The notes under the pieces were generated by a model. The model had not been told where the DNA came from, did no database searches, and worked only from the letters and a program-made list of their open reading frames with translations. From Periplaneta americana (lineage: Eukaryota; Arthropoda; Insecta; Blattodea; Blattidae): DNA of 64,000 nt. Shown here one piece after another: positions 10,750-21,493 of this stretch (position 1 is the first letter of the stretch; each line of letters starts with the position of its first letter). Location: positions 129,835,121 to 129,899,120 of the forward strand of contig NC_091125.1 in the NCBI RefSeq assembly GCF_040183065.1, in the 5' to 3' direction. The position numbers were made by a program, and so were the translations under genes.

Positions 10750-11362
10750 TTATTTATCTTACACACATACACACAGTAAATGTTAGTTTTACTTATTCAA
10801 TATATTGAAACACTCATACGTGAACAAACGAACTTGGGAAGTACTTGTTACAGACTGATTCCGATTGGTTCTGCTGTACAAGCTTGTGACGTCACATGCC
10901 AGAAATGCTACGGTGCATATAGCAGCCGACTGCCTTCCTAACTGCCATCTAGTCTAGTGGATTTGCCTTATTTTTGGCAGAACTTGACATTTGCCTGTTT
11001 TTCAAATTGCGACTTTCTAGAGTTCCGCTGTTTGCATTCAGATATCCTTCACAATAGAGACGTATTTCTGCTTACACTGTATGCATGCAACTGTCTCTAG
11101 CTGAGCTGAGAGAAGAACTTGCACAGCACCATCCTGTGACGCAATCTATCTGCTGCATTGCCTCAGTGAAACTATGTGGCCAGCCCATAAACTTATTGAC
11201 CGTGCTTGTATTTGGGTTGACGTTTTCTGATTACACGCAAGAAATGTAAGCATATTAAGGCAAGTTATTTTGATTGAGGACATCGAAACTGAACAATTTG
11301 AAACTCTGTGTTTTAGTTCTGTGTTTCATAAATGCACAGACTATATAATAATTAAAGACTTA

Positions 11363-11551
11363 GAGCCATATTCATAGACATTCTTAGCACGGGCTTCCGG
11401 TGGATGATCAACGAACTAATGTTTTTCATATTCATAAACCAGTGTTAGCGATATGATATGATATGAATCCTGTACAAGTAATCACTCGATAGTCGGGGCT
11501 AGTTTAGCACGCTTGTAGTGCGGGCTAGTGAAATGTCTATGCATAGCACTC
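11363..11551. mobile_element. Short MITE with TA target
   Basis: Ends GAGCCATATTCATAGACATT (11363-11382) and, reversed, GAGTGCTATGCATAGACATT (11532-11551) are inverted and flanked by TA (11361-11362, 11552-11553). The 189-bp interior has GATATGATATGATATG and no coding sequence. A Tc1/mariner-type MITE is most likely. Confidence 0.65.
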
Positions 11552-11555
11552 TAAG

Positions 11556-13425
11556 GTTTTAAATGCATATTTAAATCAGTAAATTTCTGAATGAGATGAC
11601 GTTAAGCAAAATTTACTGGCTGTTTCTACTTACCAATTCCTTGCTTTGGAGATTGAAGTCTTGAAAGGACTTATAATGAAACTGTGAAGGCCATTGGGAA
11701 AGCAAGAAACAAAAGTGCAAGAACAGGGGTTGATATAAGAAGCAAATAAGACGCAGTGTGTCTGGGACTGAATAATGGCTGGGGTCTCCAAATAATAAAA
11801 ATTGAATATAAGGTTCATAATTTTGTTTTAACATATTCTATACTAGTTTATCATGAAGTATTATTTCAGTGATGGTTATCATTCATTGCTTTTCTGAATT
11901 GGTGGATGAAGTCATTGCATTCAAAGAACTGTTGTAATTTGTTTTGACAGCTTTATCTCTTCTTATGTAGGGCTTAACTGATTAATAACAGTTTCCATAT
12001 TATGGTTTTATGACAGTACAAGATCTGTAGGAGAAAGGAATCGTTATCATAAAATAAAGATTAATGTCCTCTGATAAGGTAACCTTATTGTGGCATTCTA
12101 AGCAAATTATAATCTATTCCCTTCTCAAACTAGTATCACTATTCTCTATTATTTAGATACTGACAGTTAACTCAAGATTTGTTTGTTTAAATAATGAAAA
12201 CTCACGAACAATGATCATCACATCTCGATTTTTTTTATTGTAAAACATTAGTCTCATAAGCTTTCCTCTCTGTTGACTTGAGTCTTTAGTGACTTTTTCC
12301 TTTATCAGCATTGCACTATTTGTGTTTTCAAAACATATTTTGAACATTTTGCACAATGGACTGCTATCACCATTGCTTTCAAACTCTACAAAAGTAGCCT
12401 ACATTGTGAATTTCTTCCATAGCTATGAAATTTGTTATTCGTATTTTTTTATTCCATTGTACTCTGTTTTCACGTATCACATACATTTTTGTGCTATAAT
12501 TTACCAAGTGTATCAGTGTTGTTTGATATATGATTTAGCTTCTGTTGCTTTTGTGTTTGAGTTCAAGTTATTTGTACGTTAGTTACCATTGTGTTTCAAT
12601 TTAAGTTATAGCAAGTTTATTTAAAAGTGACTCACTGTATTTATTTATAGTCATAAAGCAGCTTTGACATATAGCTTGTGGCAGACAGTTTTTGTTATGT
12701 TTGTGTAGTGTTATACCATAATCGAAGCTCTAATTATTATTTATAATAGTGATATGCATTTTAGGTCCCTTAAATGCTGCATCCTGTGAATGATCGTTGA
12801 GTCTCATCTTCTTTGCTTTGTTTCCTGCTTTGTCTATCAGAGGTCTCTGCATCTCGAGATGTCCTGAAGTCATATGTGCAGTCTCAGTTGAGAATTTGAT
12901 GCACAGAGACATCTGCAATGCAGGCAACTTAGTGGAATGAAGAGTAGCTAGTCAGTAATTTTACCTGAGTCAGCGTAATTTAACATGCCATAAGTCTGTG
13001 AGACAGAACTTCTGGTTTTACTATTCTTCTGAAAGAACCCATGCTCTTAAAACTCAGCCATCTGTGGCAACAGCACAGTAACCATTTAGCTTTTCCACAA
13101 TTACTTTCTCTGCCCGACTTTATCTGTAAAGATCCCAAGAGTTCATCTCCTAGAAAAGAAGGTACAGGTAATGGGATACCCCGAGAAAACCTTCATCCGT
13201 AAATTCCACATGGACCTCTTGATATTTTAAATTGTCTCTACAGCATACGAAACAAACAAATTAGTCATGTAGTTAAAAAATAGTACACTGACAACCAGTC
13301 ACAACTCAGTTTATATAAAGTGAATAACTGAAATAGATGGAAATGTGTTTATATTCTACATTTTTATACAAACTTTGCTTTAATATATGCTCTGTATTAT
13401 AATTTATAAAACAATAATGGAAACA
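11556..13425. other. AT-rich DNA without recognised genes
   Basis: Frames such as 12289-12582 plus (97 codons, rich in F, Y and I) look like chance translations of AT-rich DNA. No repeats or inverted ends were found. Confidence 0.4.
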
Positions 13426-13426
13426 T

Positions 13427-13711
13427 GTGAAGTGGACAGACAGAATAAGAAATGAAGCTGTGTTGGAAAGAGTGGGTGAAGAAAGAATGATGCTGAAACT
13501 GATCAGAAAGAGGAAAAGGATTTGGTTGGATTACTGGTTGAGAAGAAACTGCGTACTGAAGGATGCACTGGAAGGAATGGTGAACAGAAGAAGAGTTCGC
13601 GGTAGAAGAAAATATCAGATGATAGACGACATTAAGATATATGGATCATATGAGGAAACAAAGAGGAAGGCAGAAAATAGGAAAGACTGGAGAAAGCTGG
13701 GTTTGCAGTAA
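13427..13711 (+). pseudogene. LINE reverse-transcriptase protein C-terminus
   Basis: The frame starts MKWTDRIRNEAVLERVGEE and contains LIRKRKRIW, RGRRKYQMIDDI and YEETKRKAENRKDWRKLG. It is the same C-terminal domain as at 44512-44900, here 5' truncated so that no palm domain remains. Such tails follow the thumb of non-LTR retrotransposon polymerases. The copy ends near GAACACTAAATGTATGAATGAATG, matching the 3' end of the 44-kb copy, which supports 5' truncation during target-primed reverse transcription. It is a dead copy, although this segment has no stop. Confidence 0.65.
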
Positions 13712-13744
13712 AAGACTTGCTCTTGGGCAGAACACTAAATGTAT

Positions 13745-15046
13745 GAATGAATGCATGACCGTGTTGCCAAGCTAGCAGAGGAAGAAATGCAAGTTGGAAC
13801 ACTAGTTCCTACGAAAACATAAACAGATGTTGCCACATTTAAATTTAACATGAGTGTTGCCAATTCGTTGTATGCTGTTTTTCCCCCTGAAGTTTTTCTA
13901 TCCATGATGAACGGATTCGCTTATTTATTGTGTTACTAGCACAATAGTATGACAAATTCTGTGTGTGTAAAGATATAACAAGATGATATGTCAACAACAA
14001 ATTAGCAGTATATTAGCATTCTGTGCAGTTGAAAAGTCAGAGGGGATTTTCTTAAATTCATTTATTATATACAGGGAAGTAAGTTACTATATTGTGATGT
14101 ACGTGCAAAGTATAAAGTTTTGCTCACTCTAGTAGAATAAAGGCCGACTATTGCTCTTTATACAGCTAAATATGTGATTGACAAAGTTGTCTTACAAAAT
14201 GATAATACCCAGGGTAAAATTATCCTACAGATTGGCGTCGTTGAATTAATTAATATATATAAAATTGGAAAAAAACACTGTTCATTCGTGACCAGCATCA
14301 AAGAAAATAAATGTGGATTTAATGTTGAGGCAAGTCAGTGAACAGATGCAAAAATGCATGCAGTTCGAAGATTGTCATGCATCATCTTTCAAGAGTACAG
14401 GCATTGAGTTACCCTTTCTGTTCTGGTACCTACTAAAAGTTTTTTTTGGTTCAATTTCTAGCAGAAAGTGTCAGTGATAAGAATTGATAGCATGGTTTCT
14501 TTCAGAAGGGTTACAAACTCAGTCGCATGTCAGATTTGTGGTATGTGGAAGAACTCTGGATCTGAAAATATAATGGTCAAAATTATCGACCATTTTTCCC
14601 TCTTCTGACAGAAGTAGCCATTCAATAGCACAGAAGTTTGTTAACAAACTCCATGTGAAGTTGTAACATTGCAGAAATGTTATGTTCTTCCTGAGGGTGT
14701 AAACCGTTACAGAAGCTCTTGGACACAAATGGCCCATATTGCACCCAGTAAACTAGAAATCATCCTAGGAGACCTCAGTATGACACCAGCTTCATGATGG
14801 GTTTATCATGGTAGTGACTGAATCTGAAGTTTGCCGTTTCAGAGTGATGAATATTAAAGAATGGTGAAATTCTTAGCATTGCTTCCTCCAGGAGGCAAGT
14901 AAAGCTGGGAGGCTCATGTTGTAGATCTGCAGATGACATGTACAAAATCCTGTTCCTCATAGAGGACTCAGACAAAATATCAGCCATTTCTTGCCCACGT
15001 TGAATTTCGACACTGAATAACCTCTTCATTCAGTTGATTGTGTCAT
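13745..15046. other. Non-coding stretch
   Basis: Minus-strand frames at 14519-14737 and 14775-15029 resemble no family I recognise. No repeat partners were seen. Confidence 0.35.

Positions 15047-15125
<79 letters not shown>
15047..15125. repeat. (ACT)n microsatellite
   Basis: About 26 ACT units end where the LINE fragment begins. Imperfect ACT/ATT units resume at 15385 on the other side of that fragment. Confidence 0.95.
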
Positions 15126-15126
<1 letters not shown>

Positions 15127-15385
15127 ATTTACTTACTTACTTACTGGCTTTTAAGGAACCCCTCCGGGTTCATTGCCACCCTCACATAAGCCCGCCATTG
15201 GTCCCTATCCTGAGCAAGATTAATCCAGTCCCTACCATCATATCCCACCTCCCTCAAATCCATTTTAATATTATCTTCCCATCTACGTCTCGGCCTCCCC
15301 AAAGGTCTTTTCCCCTCTGGCCTCCCAATTAACACTATATGCATTTCTGGATTCGCCCATACGTGCTACATGCCCTGCCCATACT
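15126..15385 (-). pseudogene. LINE 3' end (GRPEGKRPLGRPRRRW family)
   Basis: The minus strand encodes GRPEGKRPLGRPRRRWEDNI, KMDLREVGYDGRDWINLAQD and RDQWRAYVR, the C-terminal end of a LINE polymerase protein. The same peptide is present at 63492-63773 and, in part, at 27046-27126. The low-coordinate end is an (AAGT)n-like tail (CTTACTTACTTACT on the plus strand), as expected for the 3' terminus. The fragment is 5' truncated to about 260 bp and embedded in a trinucleotide array. Confidence 0.75.
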
Positions 15386-15495
15386 ACTACTACTACTATT
15401 ACTACTTATATTTACTGTCTACTACTATTACAACTACTGTTGCTACCAATACTACTGCTACTACTATTGCTGCTATTACTACCAGTACTACTTAC
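15386..15495. repeat. Imperfect ACT/ATT trinucleotide array
   Basis: Degenerate TACTACTATTACTAC units continue the array at 15047-15125 beyond the inserted LINE fragment. Apparent leucine- or tyrosine-rich frames here are artefacts of the repeat. Confidence 0.8.
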
Positions 15496-15497
15496 TA

Positions 15498-16265
15498 CAG
15501 TCAAATGTCATTTTAACGAATGTTACGAATTCGTCAGTACAACGAAAAAAATTGTATTGCCCTTCCTTACCTGCATAAGGTTCCATGTTAAATTATTTCA
15601 ATTATACGAACGTCAATATAACGAAAATTTCACTACAACGAAAATAAAAATTTCTCCTTCATGATATATATGATCATTACAACGAAGTGGTAATACCAAT
15701 ATATCAATTTTAGAAGCCATGGAAATATTCACTTCAGCATGTGAGAAGAATAACACACCTACAGACGTGAAACCGGAATATTTCATTGATATTAACTGTT
15801 GAAAAGGAGGTTACAGAAGAGGATATTGTCAATAGTGTAATGTAAGAAGAAGGTGTGAGTGAAAGTGATGAAGAATCTGTATGTAGTGACAATGATAGTG
15901 AAAAAGAAAATGTCTCTTGCTGAAGTTGTAAATGTTGCTAATGATGGATTATTTATGGCTATTTTTGGCAAGACAAAAAAATTTACCAGGGGATGTGACA
16001 AAAAGTGCAAGTGATATTGTAAATTATCTAAAAGAATCAATTGTAAAATGTTCAGTTCAGAAAAAAATTACTGACTTCTTCTCAAAGTAAAACATACAGT
16101 TATGACTTTTGTGTAAAAAGTAGCATTTATCAATATTACAGTATAACGAACTTTCATCATAACTAAAATGATGACAGTTCCTAGAAATGGTTAAAATGAC
16201 ATTTTCCAGTATAACGAAAATAATGACAGGATCCCTAGAAATTTGTTAAAACGACATTTTGACTG
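15498..16265 (+). mobile_element. Internally deleted pogo/Tigger-type transposon
   Basis: Ends CAGTCAAATGTCATTTTAAC (15498-15517) and, reversed, CAGTCAAAATGTCGTTTTAA (to 16265) are inverted and flanked by TA (15496-15497, 16266-16267). The motif ATAACGAA or ACAACGAA recurs inside both ends, as in subterminal transposase-binding sites. The 768-bp interior retains only the acidic tail of the transposase, ending in a PCNA-box-like peptide at 16058-16090. Confidence 0.75.
15838..16090 (+). pseudogene. Pogo transposase C-terminal tail with PIP-box-like motif
   Basis: Codons near 15850-15915 give ESDEESVCSDNDSEKEN, an acidic, serine-rich tail. The last codons (16058-16090) read QKKITDFFSK followed by a TAA stop. 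Q-x-x-I-x-x-F-F is the PCNA-interacting (PIP) box, known for Drosophila pogo transposase, where it is thought to link transposition to replication. Stops and a frame change between the two blocks show decay, and the DDE and CENP-B-like domains are deleted. That the terminal box survives may simply reflect its short length. Confidence 0.55.
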
Positions 16266-16414
16266 TACTTCAAATAACACTTGTGGATACAACTAGAACC
16301 ATAGCACACAAAAATCTTATTAACAATTATGGAGACTCTAAACTGCTCGTTTTTCTTCGTTACATGTGTCTTCTGTCAATAATATTGAAAAACTTTTAAT
16401 CAAAATCTCTTAAA

Positions 16415-16615
16415 TCAAATAAGGAATGCACCATATTATATCAAAAGAAGCTCGAAAGTTCAGAAGAAGTGGAAAATTGTCTAAAGGGATCATCTTCCTT
16501 CATGACAACATCATCTTCACTGCGCAAAAATCACACAAGATACCCCTACTAAACTTGGCTGAGAAGTGCTGCCATATTCCCCATATAGCTCTAATGTGTC
16601 TATTCGACATTCGTA
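16415..16615 (+). pseudogene. Mariner transposase fragment, copy 1
   Basis: Plus-strand codons give KGIIFLHDNIIFTAQKSHK, the decayed 'GVIFLQDNARPHTA' block that carries the second catalytic Asp, then EVLPYSP-like residues for the third. It is the same segment as 18400-18610, in the same orientation 2 kb away. No ends are recognisable. Confidence 0.5.
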
Positions 16616-17090
16616 GATTTGATATTGAGTCTGCTTTTGTTGACCTTGACCACTTAACTCTAATGTACCCATTACTATTACCTCTTTTACATCATCTGTC
16701 TATTACTGTGAACAGAGTTCCGTATTTTTGCTTGAATTTTAATGACCTTGAAATCTTTCTTCACTATTGTAGTGATTCTAAACCTGTGTTTCCCTGATTC
16801 AAGATCAGACATTGCAGCAGTCTTACAGCACATGTCAAAATATCTGCAAAATATGAAACCTGAGTGAAGAAGAGTCAATGAGTTTGTCTCAGGTCTCATT
16901 CAAGGTCGGGGTTCTTTTACGTGCCACAGATCTACAACATGGAACTTCAGTTTTACTTTCCTTCGTAAGAAAGTTACATTAAAGATTTATACTGCCCTTA
17001 AAATCTCATTGACCTGAACTGAATTTGAGTCAAGGAACCAATGACAAGCATAACATCTAGACCAATGAAGACAAAGCACTCATATAAAGC

Positions 17091-17285
17091 CAGTGGCGTA
17101 TACTGGTTAAAGGGTTTGGGCTACCGCTGACCCTATTATTACACAAAATATATCTAACAATTACTTTAATTTTAATTACTATGGTAAAACTAATAATACA
17201 AAATTATTACATTATGTTATATTATAAACTTTTTCTTTTGTAATTTCCTTAGGCTACCGCTGGTAGCCCGCAAAATACGCCCCTG
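17091..17285. mobile_element. hAT-type MITE
   Basis: CAGTGGCGTA (17091-17100) and, reversed, CAGGGGCGTA (17276-17285) form the hAT-like ends. The 8-bp TATAAAGC lies on both sides (17083-17090, 17286-17293). The inner ends also pair (GGCTACCGCTG near 17130 and 17250). No coding capacity. Confidence 0.85.
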
Positions 17286-17385
17286 TATAAAGCAGACTAC
17301 CATGTTTGAAATATGTGGATGGTTCAAATTTGATCCAAATTATTTTTTGCTTGGATTAAAATAACATTTACTCATAATGATGATG

Positions 17386-17386
<1 letters not shown>

Positions 17387-17420
<34 letters not shown>
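17387..17420. repeat. (AAT)n microsatellite
   Basis: Eleven or so AAT units follow a short GATGATGATG run. Confidence 0.95.
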
Positions 17421-18335
17421 TCAATCATGTATCAAATCTTTATATAAGATAAGTTTGTGAAAAAGAGTTTGGGAAGAGAATTATTAGTTGTAGGTTGTAG
17501 TTAGTGAGCATGCTTACCAGATCTCAACCATGTGAATTTCATTTGTTAAGGTACCTTAAAAGTGTACGAATCAAATCTGTACACCATAGAAGAACAGAAG
17601 AAAAATATTCGACAGGAAGTTTTCTATGTTTGTATAGAGTTCTGTTGAGTGATCATGAATTTTTACAATGGTGCCAGAAATGTATCGATAATTTTTGTGG
17701 GTCTCCTTCCTTACATCTAGTCCGTCAACCTATTACTTCTTCTGCATGGTGTGTATCATTGCATTGTCTCCAGATAGATGGAAGAGTAGATTCCCCATGG
17801 ATAGGGGGAAAACCTTTCTGTATTATCAAGTTTGTCAGTGTGGAATGAGTTGGTGGTGCCAAAAACTGTACGAGACTTCTAATATATATCCAGAAAAAGT
17901 TATATTTGGTACTTATCTTCAATTGGTGCTAATTATTTCAAGATATATGCTATACAATTTCCAACATGCCAAATGCTACACATCCCTTGACTTCTGTCAG
18001 TGAACAAACGATTCAGTCAGTATGTTGAAATTGTTCAGAAAAACTAACCTGTGAATTGGTCAAAAAGTATAATATCAGCATTGGTAGCACCAAGCATATT
18101 ATTCACTAACTGCAAGATGGGTGCTTAGAAATCTGACTGAAGAAAACAAAGCAAGACGAGTTGAACTTTGTTTCCAACATCTCCAGCATTACATTAAAGA
18201 AGGTCTCGAGTTCCTGGTAAGAATTGTGACATCTAATTCGATTTGGGTGTGCCAATACACTCCTCAAATCAAGATTTGTAGCAAATAATGAAAACACCCA
18301 GATTCGCCATCACCAAGAAACAGAGAAGTGAAGTC
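17421..18335. other. Unassigned sequence with a 114-codon frame
   Basis: The frame at 17504-17848 plus (starting MSMLTRSQPCEFHLL) has no motif I can place. It sits between two direct copies of a mariner fragment, so it may be insert or original flank. Confidence 0.3.
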
Positions 18336-18339
18336 CTAT

Positions 18340-18780
18340 AATAAGAAAAAGATTATGGCTATTTTTCTTTAAGATGTGAAAGAGTTGGAATTGATATTCT
18401 CTTAAATCAAATAATGAATGCACCATATTATATCAAAAGAAGCTCGAAAGTCCAGAAGAAGTGAAAAATTGTTTAAAGGCATCATCTTCCTTCATGACAA
18501 CATCGTCTTCACTGCTCAAAAATCACAAGATATCTCTACTAAACTTAGCTGAGAAGTGCTGCCACATTCTCCATATACAGTAGCTTTGATGTCCCTATTC
18601 GACAGTCATGTTTGGATCTGTGAAGAAGATTTCAGGAGGCAGAACATTTACAGTGAATGACTTGGTAGTGAAGGAAGTTTGTATATAAATTGTACAACCA
18701 AAGATGTTCTTTCAAGAAAGAGTAAAGAAGTTTCATGGTTGCTGGCAGAAGTGTAGAAACAAGGTGGAGGACTATGTTTA
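18340..18780 (+). pseudogene. Mariner transposase fragment, copy 2 (longer)
   Basis: It repeats the 16415-16615 segment and continues with GGRTFTVNDLVVKEV, then QPKMFFQERVKKFHG and NKVEDYV. This is the C-terminal end of a SETMAR-type mariner transposase ('GRRF-NDDEV--AV...FF--GI-KL--RW-KCI...GDYVEK'). Catalytic block 2 reads LHDNIVFTAQ, with the usual N-A-R-P-H residues lost. Several stops prevent expression. Two copies in direct orientation 2 kb apart suggest a tandem duplication or independent insertions of one old family. Confidence 0.6.
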
Positions 18781-19214
18781 AAGATAATCATGGTTTGATT
18801 TTTTTATATCTGGATCAGATTTGAACCCCCTAAAATACATCTGTCGGTTTTTTTTTATCATTTTAGTTCGCGACCTTGAATACACATAACTTACCATACT
18901 ATACATAGGTTGTACAGCACAGTCCATTAAACAATAATTGTTTTAATTGTAATGGTTAGCCCAGTGAAAAATATATAGTTCTTGCAAGTCCTGTATTTAG
19001 TTAAAGTGAATACCAGTGTAGGATTGAGAAACTCGGCTGAGGAAAGTCGAAGTGTGAGCTAATAGCCAACAAGACCAGCAGCGTTAAGCAGATGATTTAG
19101 TGAATAAATTTTCAGTGTGTTACCAGATTAGTTTATCAACCATTCGTTAAATGAAAAGAGTATTCAGAGATATTTATGGGCTCTAAACGATGGTTAATGT
19201 GAGGAGGTTGTGTT

Positions 19215-20240
19215 AACAGTGAAATACAGACACGAGGTCCAGTTTTTAATATCCAAAAATTTGATGTCCATTTTCTTATGCCCATTACATGAAAGTCCAC
19301 TAAATTATGGCCATAAATATATGCCAAATTAATTATATTATGTCTACTTTATTTTAGTCCAAAACACAAAGTTTATGTCCACTTCACATAACCAATTAGT
19401 TACTCGTCATCTTCTGCTTCTTCATCTTCATATAACTTCAACCGATAACTGATAGCTTTAAGGTAAATAGTGATGTTACCCTCTTGCTTGTAGTGGTTGT
19501 AATTCTGAATAGTATATTCCACTGTCTCAGATTTACCAGGTACGTTTGTTTAATTGGATGTCACACATTCCGATTCCTGCCAAGCACTTGGGTACAATAA
19601 TTTCATTATTCTTTTGATTCTCCTTAATGAATTCCATGAATTTCCAGATTGATGCGAGATGTGTGACGATGTGTTTTCAAAAACGATTGTGCCATCCTTC
19701 AACTGCATTAGTTGTTCGATGTTATCCTGTCACAACCTGATTATAAGTTTCCATATTTCAGGCGGGAATCTTGTCGGTATTTCTCTTCTTCTTCCTCAAA
19801 CAGGTTTTCATCTTATGTAAATTCTTTCTATAACACTAAATCCATCACTTCAGACTCGATATAATTTATATGTCTATCAAAAACAACCTGAACTTCTGCC
19901 AATGGCACAAAGGGAATTCGTATTAATTATCGAATTTCATTTCTTATACACGCATTTTGTCGATCAATAGTCTCAATAGACAATGAAACAGAAAGCTAAA
20001 AATAATGATGCATACATTGTATTTGTGCAGTTTTGCCTGGTGGAGTGCCTTACGGCTTTAACTCTGCCTAAATAAATAAATACTCATATGCATTTCACAT
20101 TCAGCGAGTGAACATAGGTGGACATAAATAAAAATGGACATAAACGTGTGTGGACATAGGTCACGTGGACCCAAAAATATGGACATAAATATGTGTGGAC
20201 ATATGTGATATGGATATGGGATTATTGGACGTATTGTCCT
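19215..20240 (-). mobile_element. Mutator-like element remnant with repeated TGGACATAAA motifs at both ends
   Basis: The motif TGGACATA or its reverse TATGTCCA recurs many times within about 180 bp of each end (19230-19400 and 20110-20235), giving diverged inverted terminal regions. A MULE transposase fragment lies inside (19395-19800). Exact termini and target duplication could not be fixed. Confidence 0.45.
19395..19800 (-). pseudogene. MULE transposase C-terminal fragment
   Basis: The minus strand gives RFPPEIWKL in one frame. After a frame change it gives TTNAVEGWHNRF, then LASIWKFMEFIKENQKNNEI. The T-N-x-x-E-G-W-H block, followed by 'HP-IW-FI--L--EQ', is characteristic of the region just after the catalytic domain of Mutator-like transposases in insects, often paired with a FLYWCH zinc finger. 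Stops flank the block and the DDE core is not visible. The element is inactive. Confidence 0.65.
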
Positions 20241-20608
20241 GGAAGCTTGACAGCACAATACCATTCTTTTGCTGTGAGAGGACAGGTCGCAGATGACAAG
20301 TATGGAAAGGTATTCACGAGCTCTGTGATACTCAATTTATAGAGCGAGGCAATATGTGTCACAATGGCATTGCACTAGTTTTATTAGGAATGCTTCCCAC
20401 AATGCTGACTTCCTGAATTTTCAACATATTATGTTGCTGCTGCCAATGATTAGTATGAAAATTTAATCAGTAATCTGATCAGTGGTTACATTTTTGTATG
20501 AAGAAGGAAACAGAAGGCAAGCACTGGAGCCTTAGATAGGCATATTGTGCCTTGCCACTCCTATTTTTGTGGGAATAATTGTTGAATCTGAATAGTTGCT
20601 TTCTTATA

Positions 20609-21491
20609 CAGAGTCTTTCATAAGTAACAAGTATATCGAAAAATTAACTATTTTGGAGAATTTTTTGAAATGATGTTCATCCTCACGAGAAAGAACCCTT
20701 CCCGGTGCCGTACAGTTAATTTGGAAACAAACACCCCCTGCCAACTTAAAATGACTTAAATAATGACAGGAACAGTCCTAAGATAAATGTATTGTCTCTC
20801 CTGACTGCAGAATTTGTTATCGGTCCTTTCATTTTTCCGAACAATTCAATTTCCGGCGTGGAAATGACATGCTGACACTGTTTGTCATTCCAGAGTTGAA
20901 CAGAATGAACTTCTTGACTCCTGAAACACATTTCCAATTAGATGGGGCTCCTCCCCATTATCCATGTAATGTTCGAGCCTTGCTAGACAAAGTGTTTCCA
21001 GGCAGGTGAATCAGTCGCACAGGCCCAGTTCGTTGGCCTCCACAATCACCTGATTTGTCTCCCCTGGACCTCTTTTTCTTGAGATTCATCAAGGATCGTG
21101 TCTATACGACTAAGCCACGCACCATCCCTGAATTAGTGGAACGAATTGAACACAAGATACAAATGGTTATGCTTGACGTGCTCGCCATAATCCATTAAGA
21201 ATTGATACGTCACTTACATTTGTGCATTCAGCAGAATGGAAGACATTTTGAAAATTGTACACCATAATTTGTCAACAATTGAAACGTTTTTTACATTTAT
21301 GTGTTTTAATAAAGGTTTAAAATATAACCATACTTTCGTTTAATAGCTCTGGTGGCGAGGGGAGGAGGTGTTTGTTTCCAAATCGACTGTACGGCACCAG
21401 GAAGGGTTCTTTCTCGTGAGGATGAACATCATTTTAAAAAATCATCCAAAATAATTAATTTTTCTATAGACTCGTTATTATGAAAGACTTT
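20609..21491 (+). mobile_element. IS630/Tc1-mariner-type element with long inverted ends
   Basis: The outer ~130 bp are inverted copies (left 20609-20740, right 21360-21491), sharing AGTCTTTCATAA at the tips and GATGTTCATCCTCACGAGAA further in. TA dinucleotides lie outside (20607-20608, 21492-21493). The interior holds the C-terminal half of a transposase. The N-terminal half is deleted. Confidence 0.7.
20890..21265 (+). pseudogene. DDE transposase, C-terminal half
   Basis: Codons read FQLDGAPPHYPCNVRALLDK, the second catalytic Asp block ('FQQDGAPPHY---VR-LLD--FP-RWIGR'). After a stop they give PVRWPPQSPDLSPLDLFFLR, where the third acidic residue lies, then IKDRVYTTKPRTIPELVERI. These blocks define a very common insect transposase group of the Tc1/mariner superfamily. 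In-frame stops follow FPGR and AIIH, and no N-terminal DNA-binding domain is present. Confidence 0.75.
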
Positions 21492-21493
21492 TA

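Larger units (their letters stand above)
9250..11204 (-). mobile_element. Decayed mariner-type transposon
   Basis: Inverted ends read ACAGTCAATAAGTTCGTGG at 9251-9269 and, reversed, ACGGTCAATAAGTTTATGGG near 11184-11203. The left end keeps TA; the right end reads TG, probably a mutated TA. The transposase (9365-10440) runs on the minus strand. A second, unrelated-looking helix-turn-helix frame (10435-10749) and about 450 bp of non-coding DNA lie before the right end, so the element may hold a nested insertion. Confidence 0.6.

Noticed and set aside
15339..15664. Leucine- and tyrosine-rich frames
   Set aside because: Artefacts of the degenerate ACT array and the start of the pogo element; no conserved motif.
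17504..17848. 114-codon frame considered as a gene
   Set aside because: No recognisable motif, no matching splice context, and it lies between decayed mariner fragments; listed only as unassigned.
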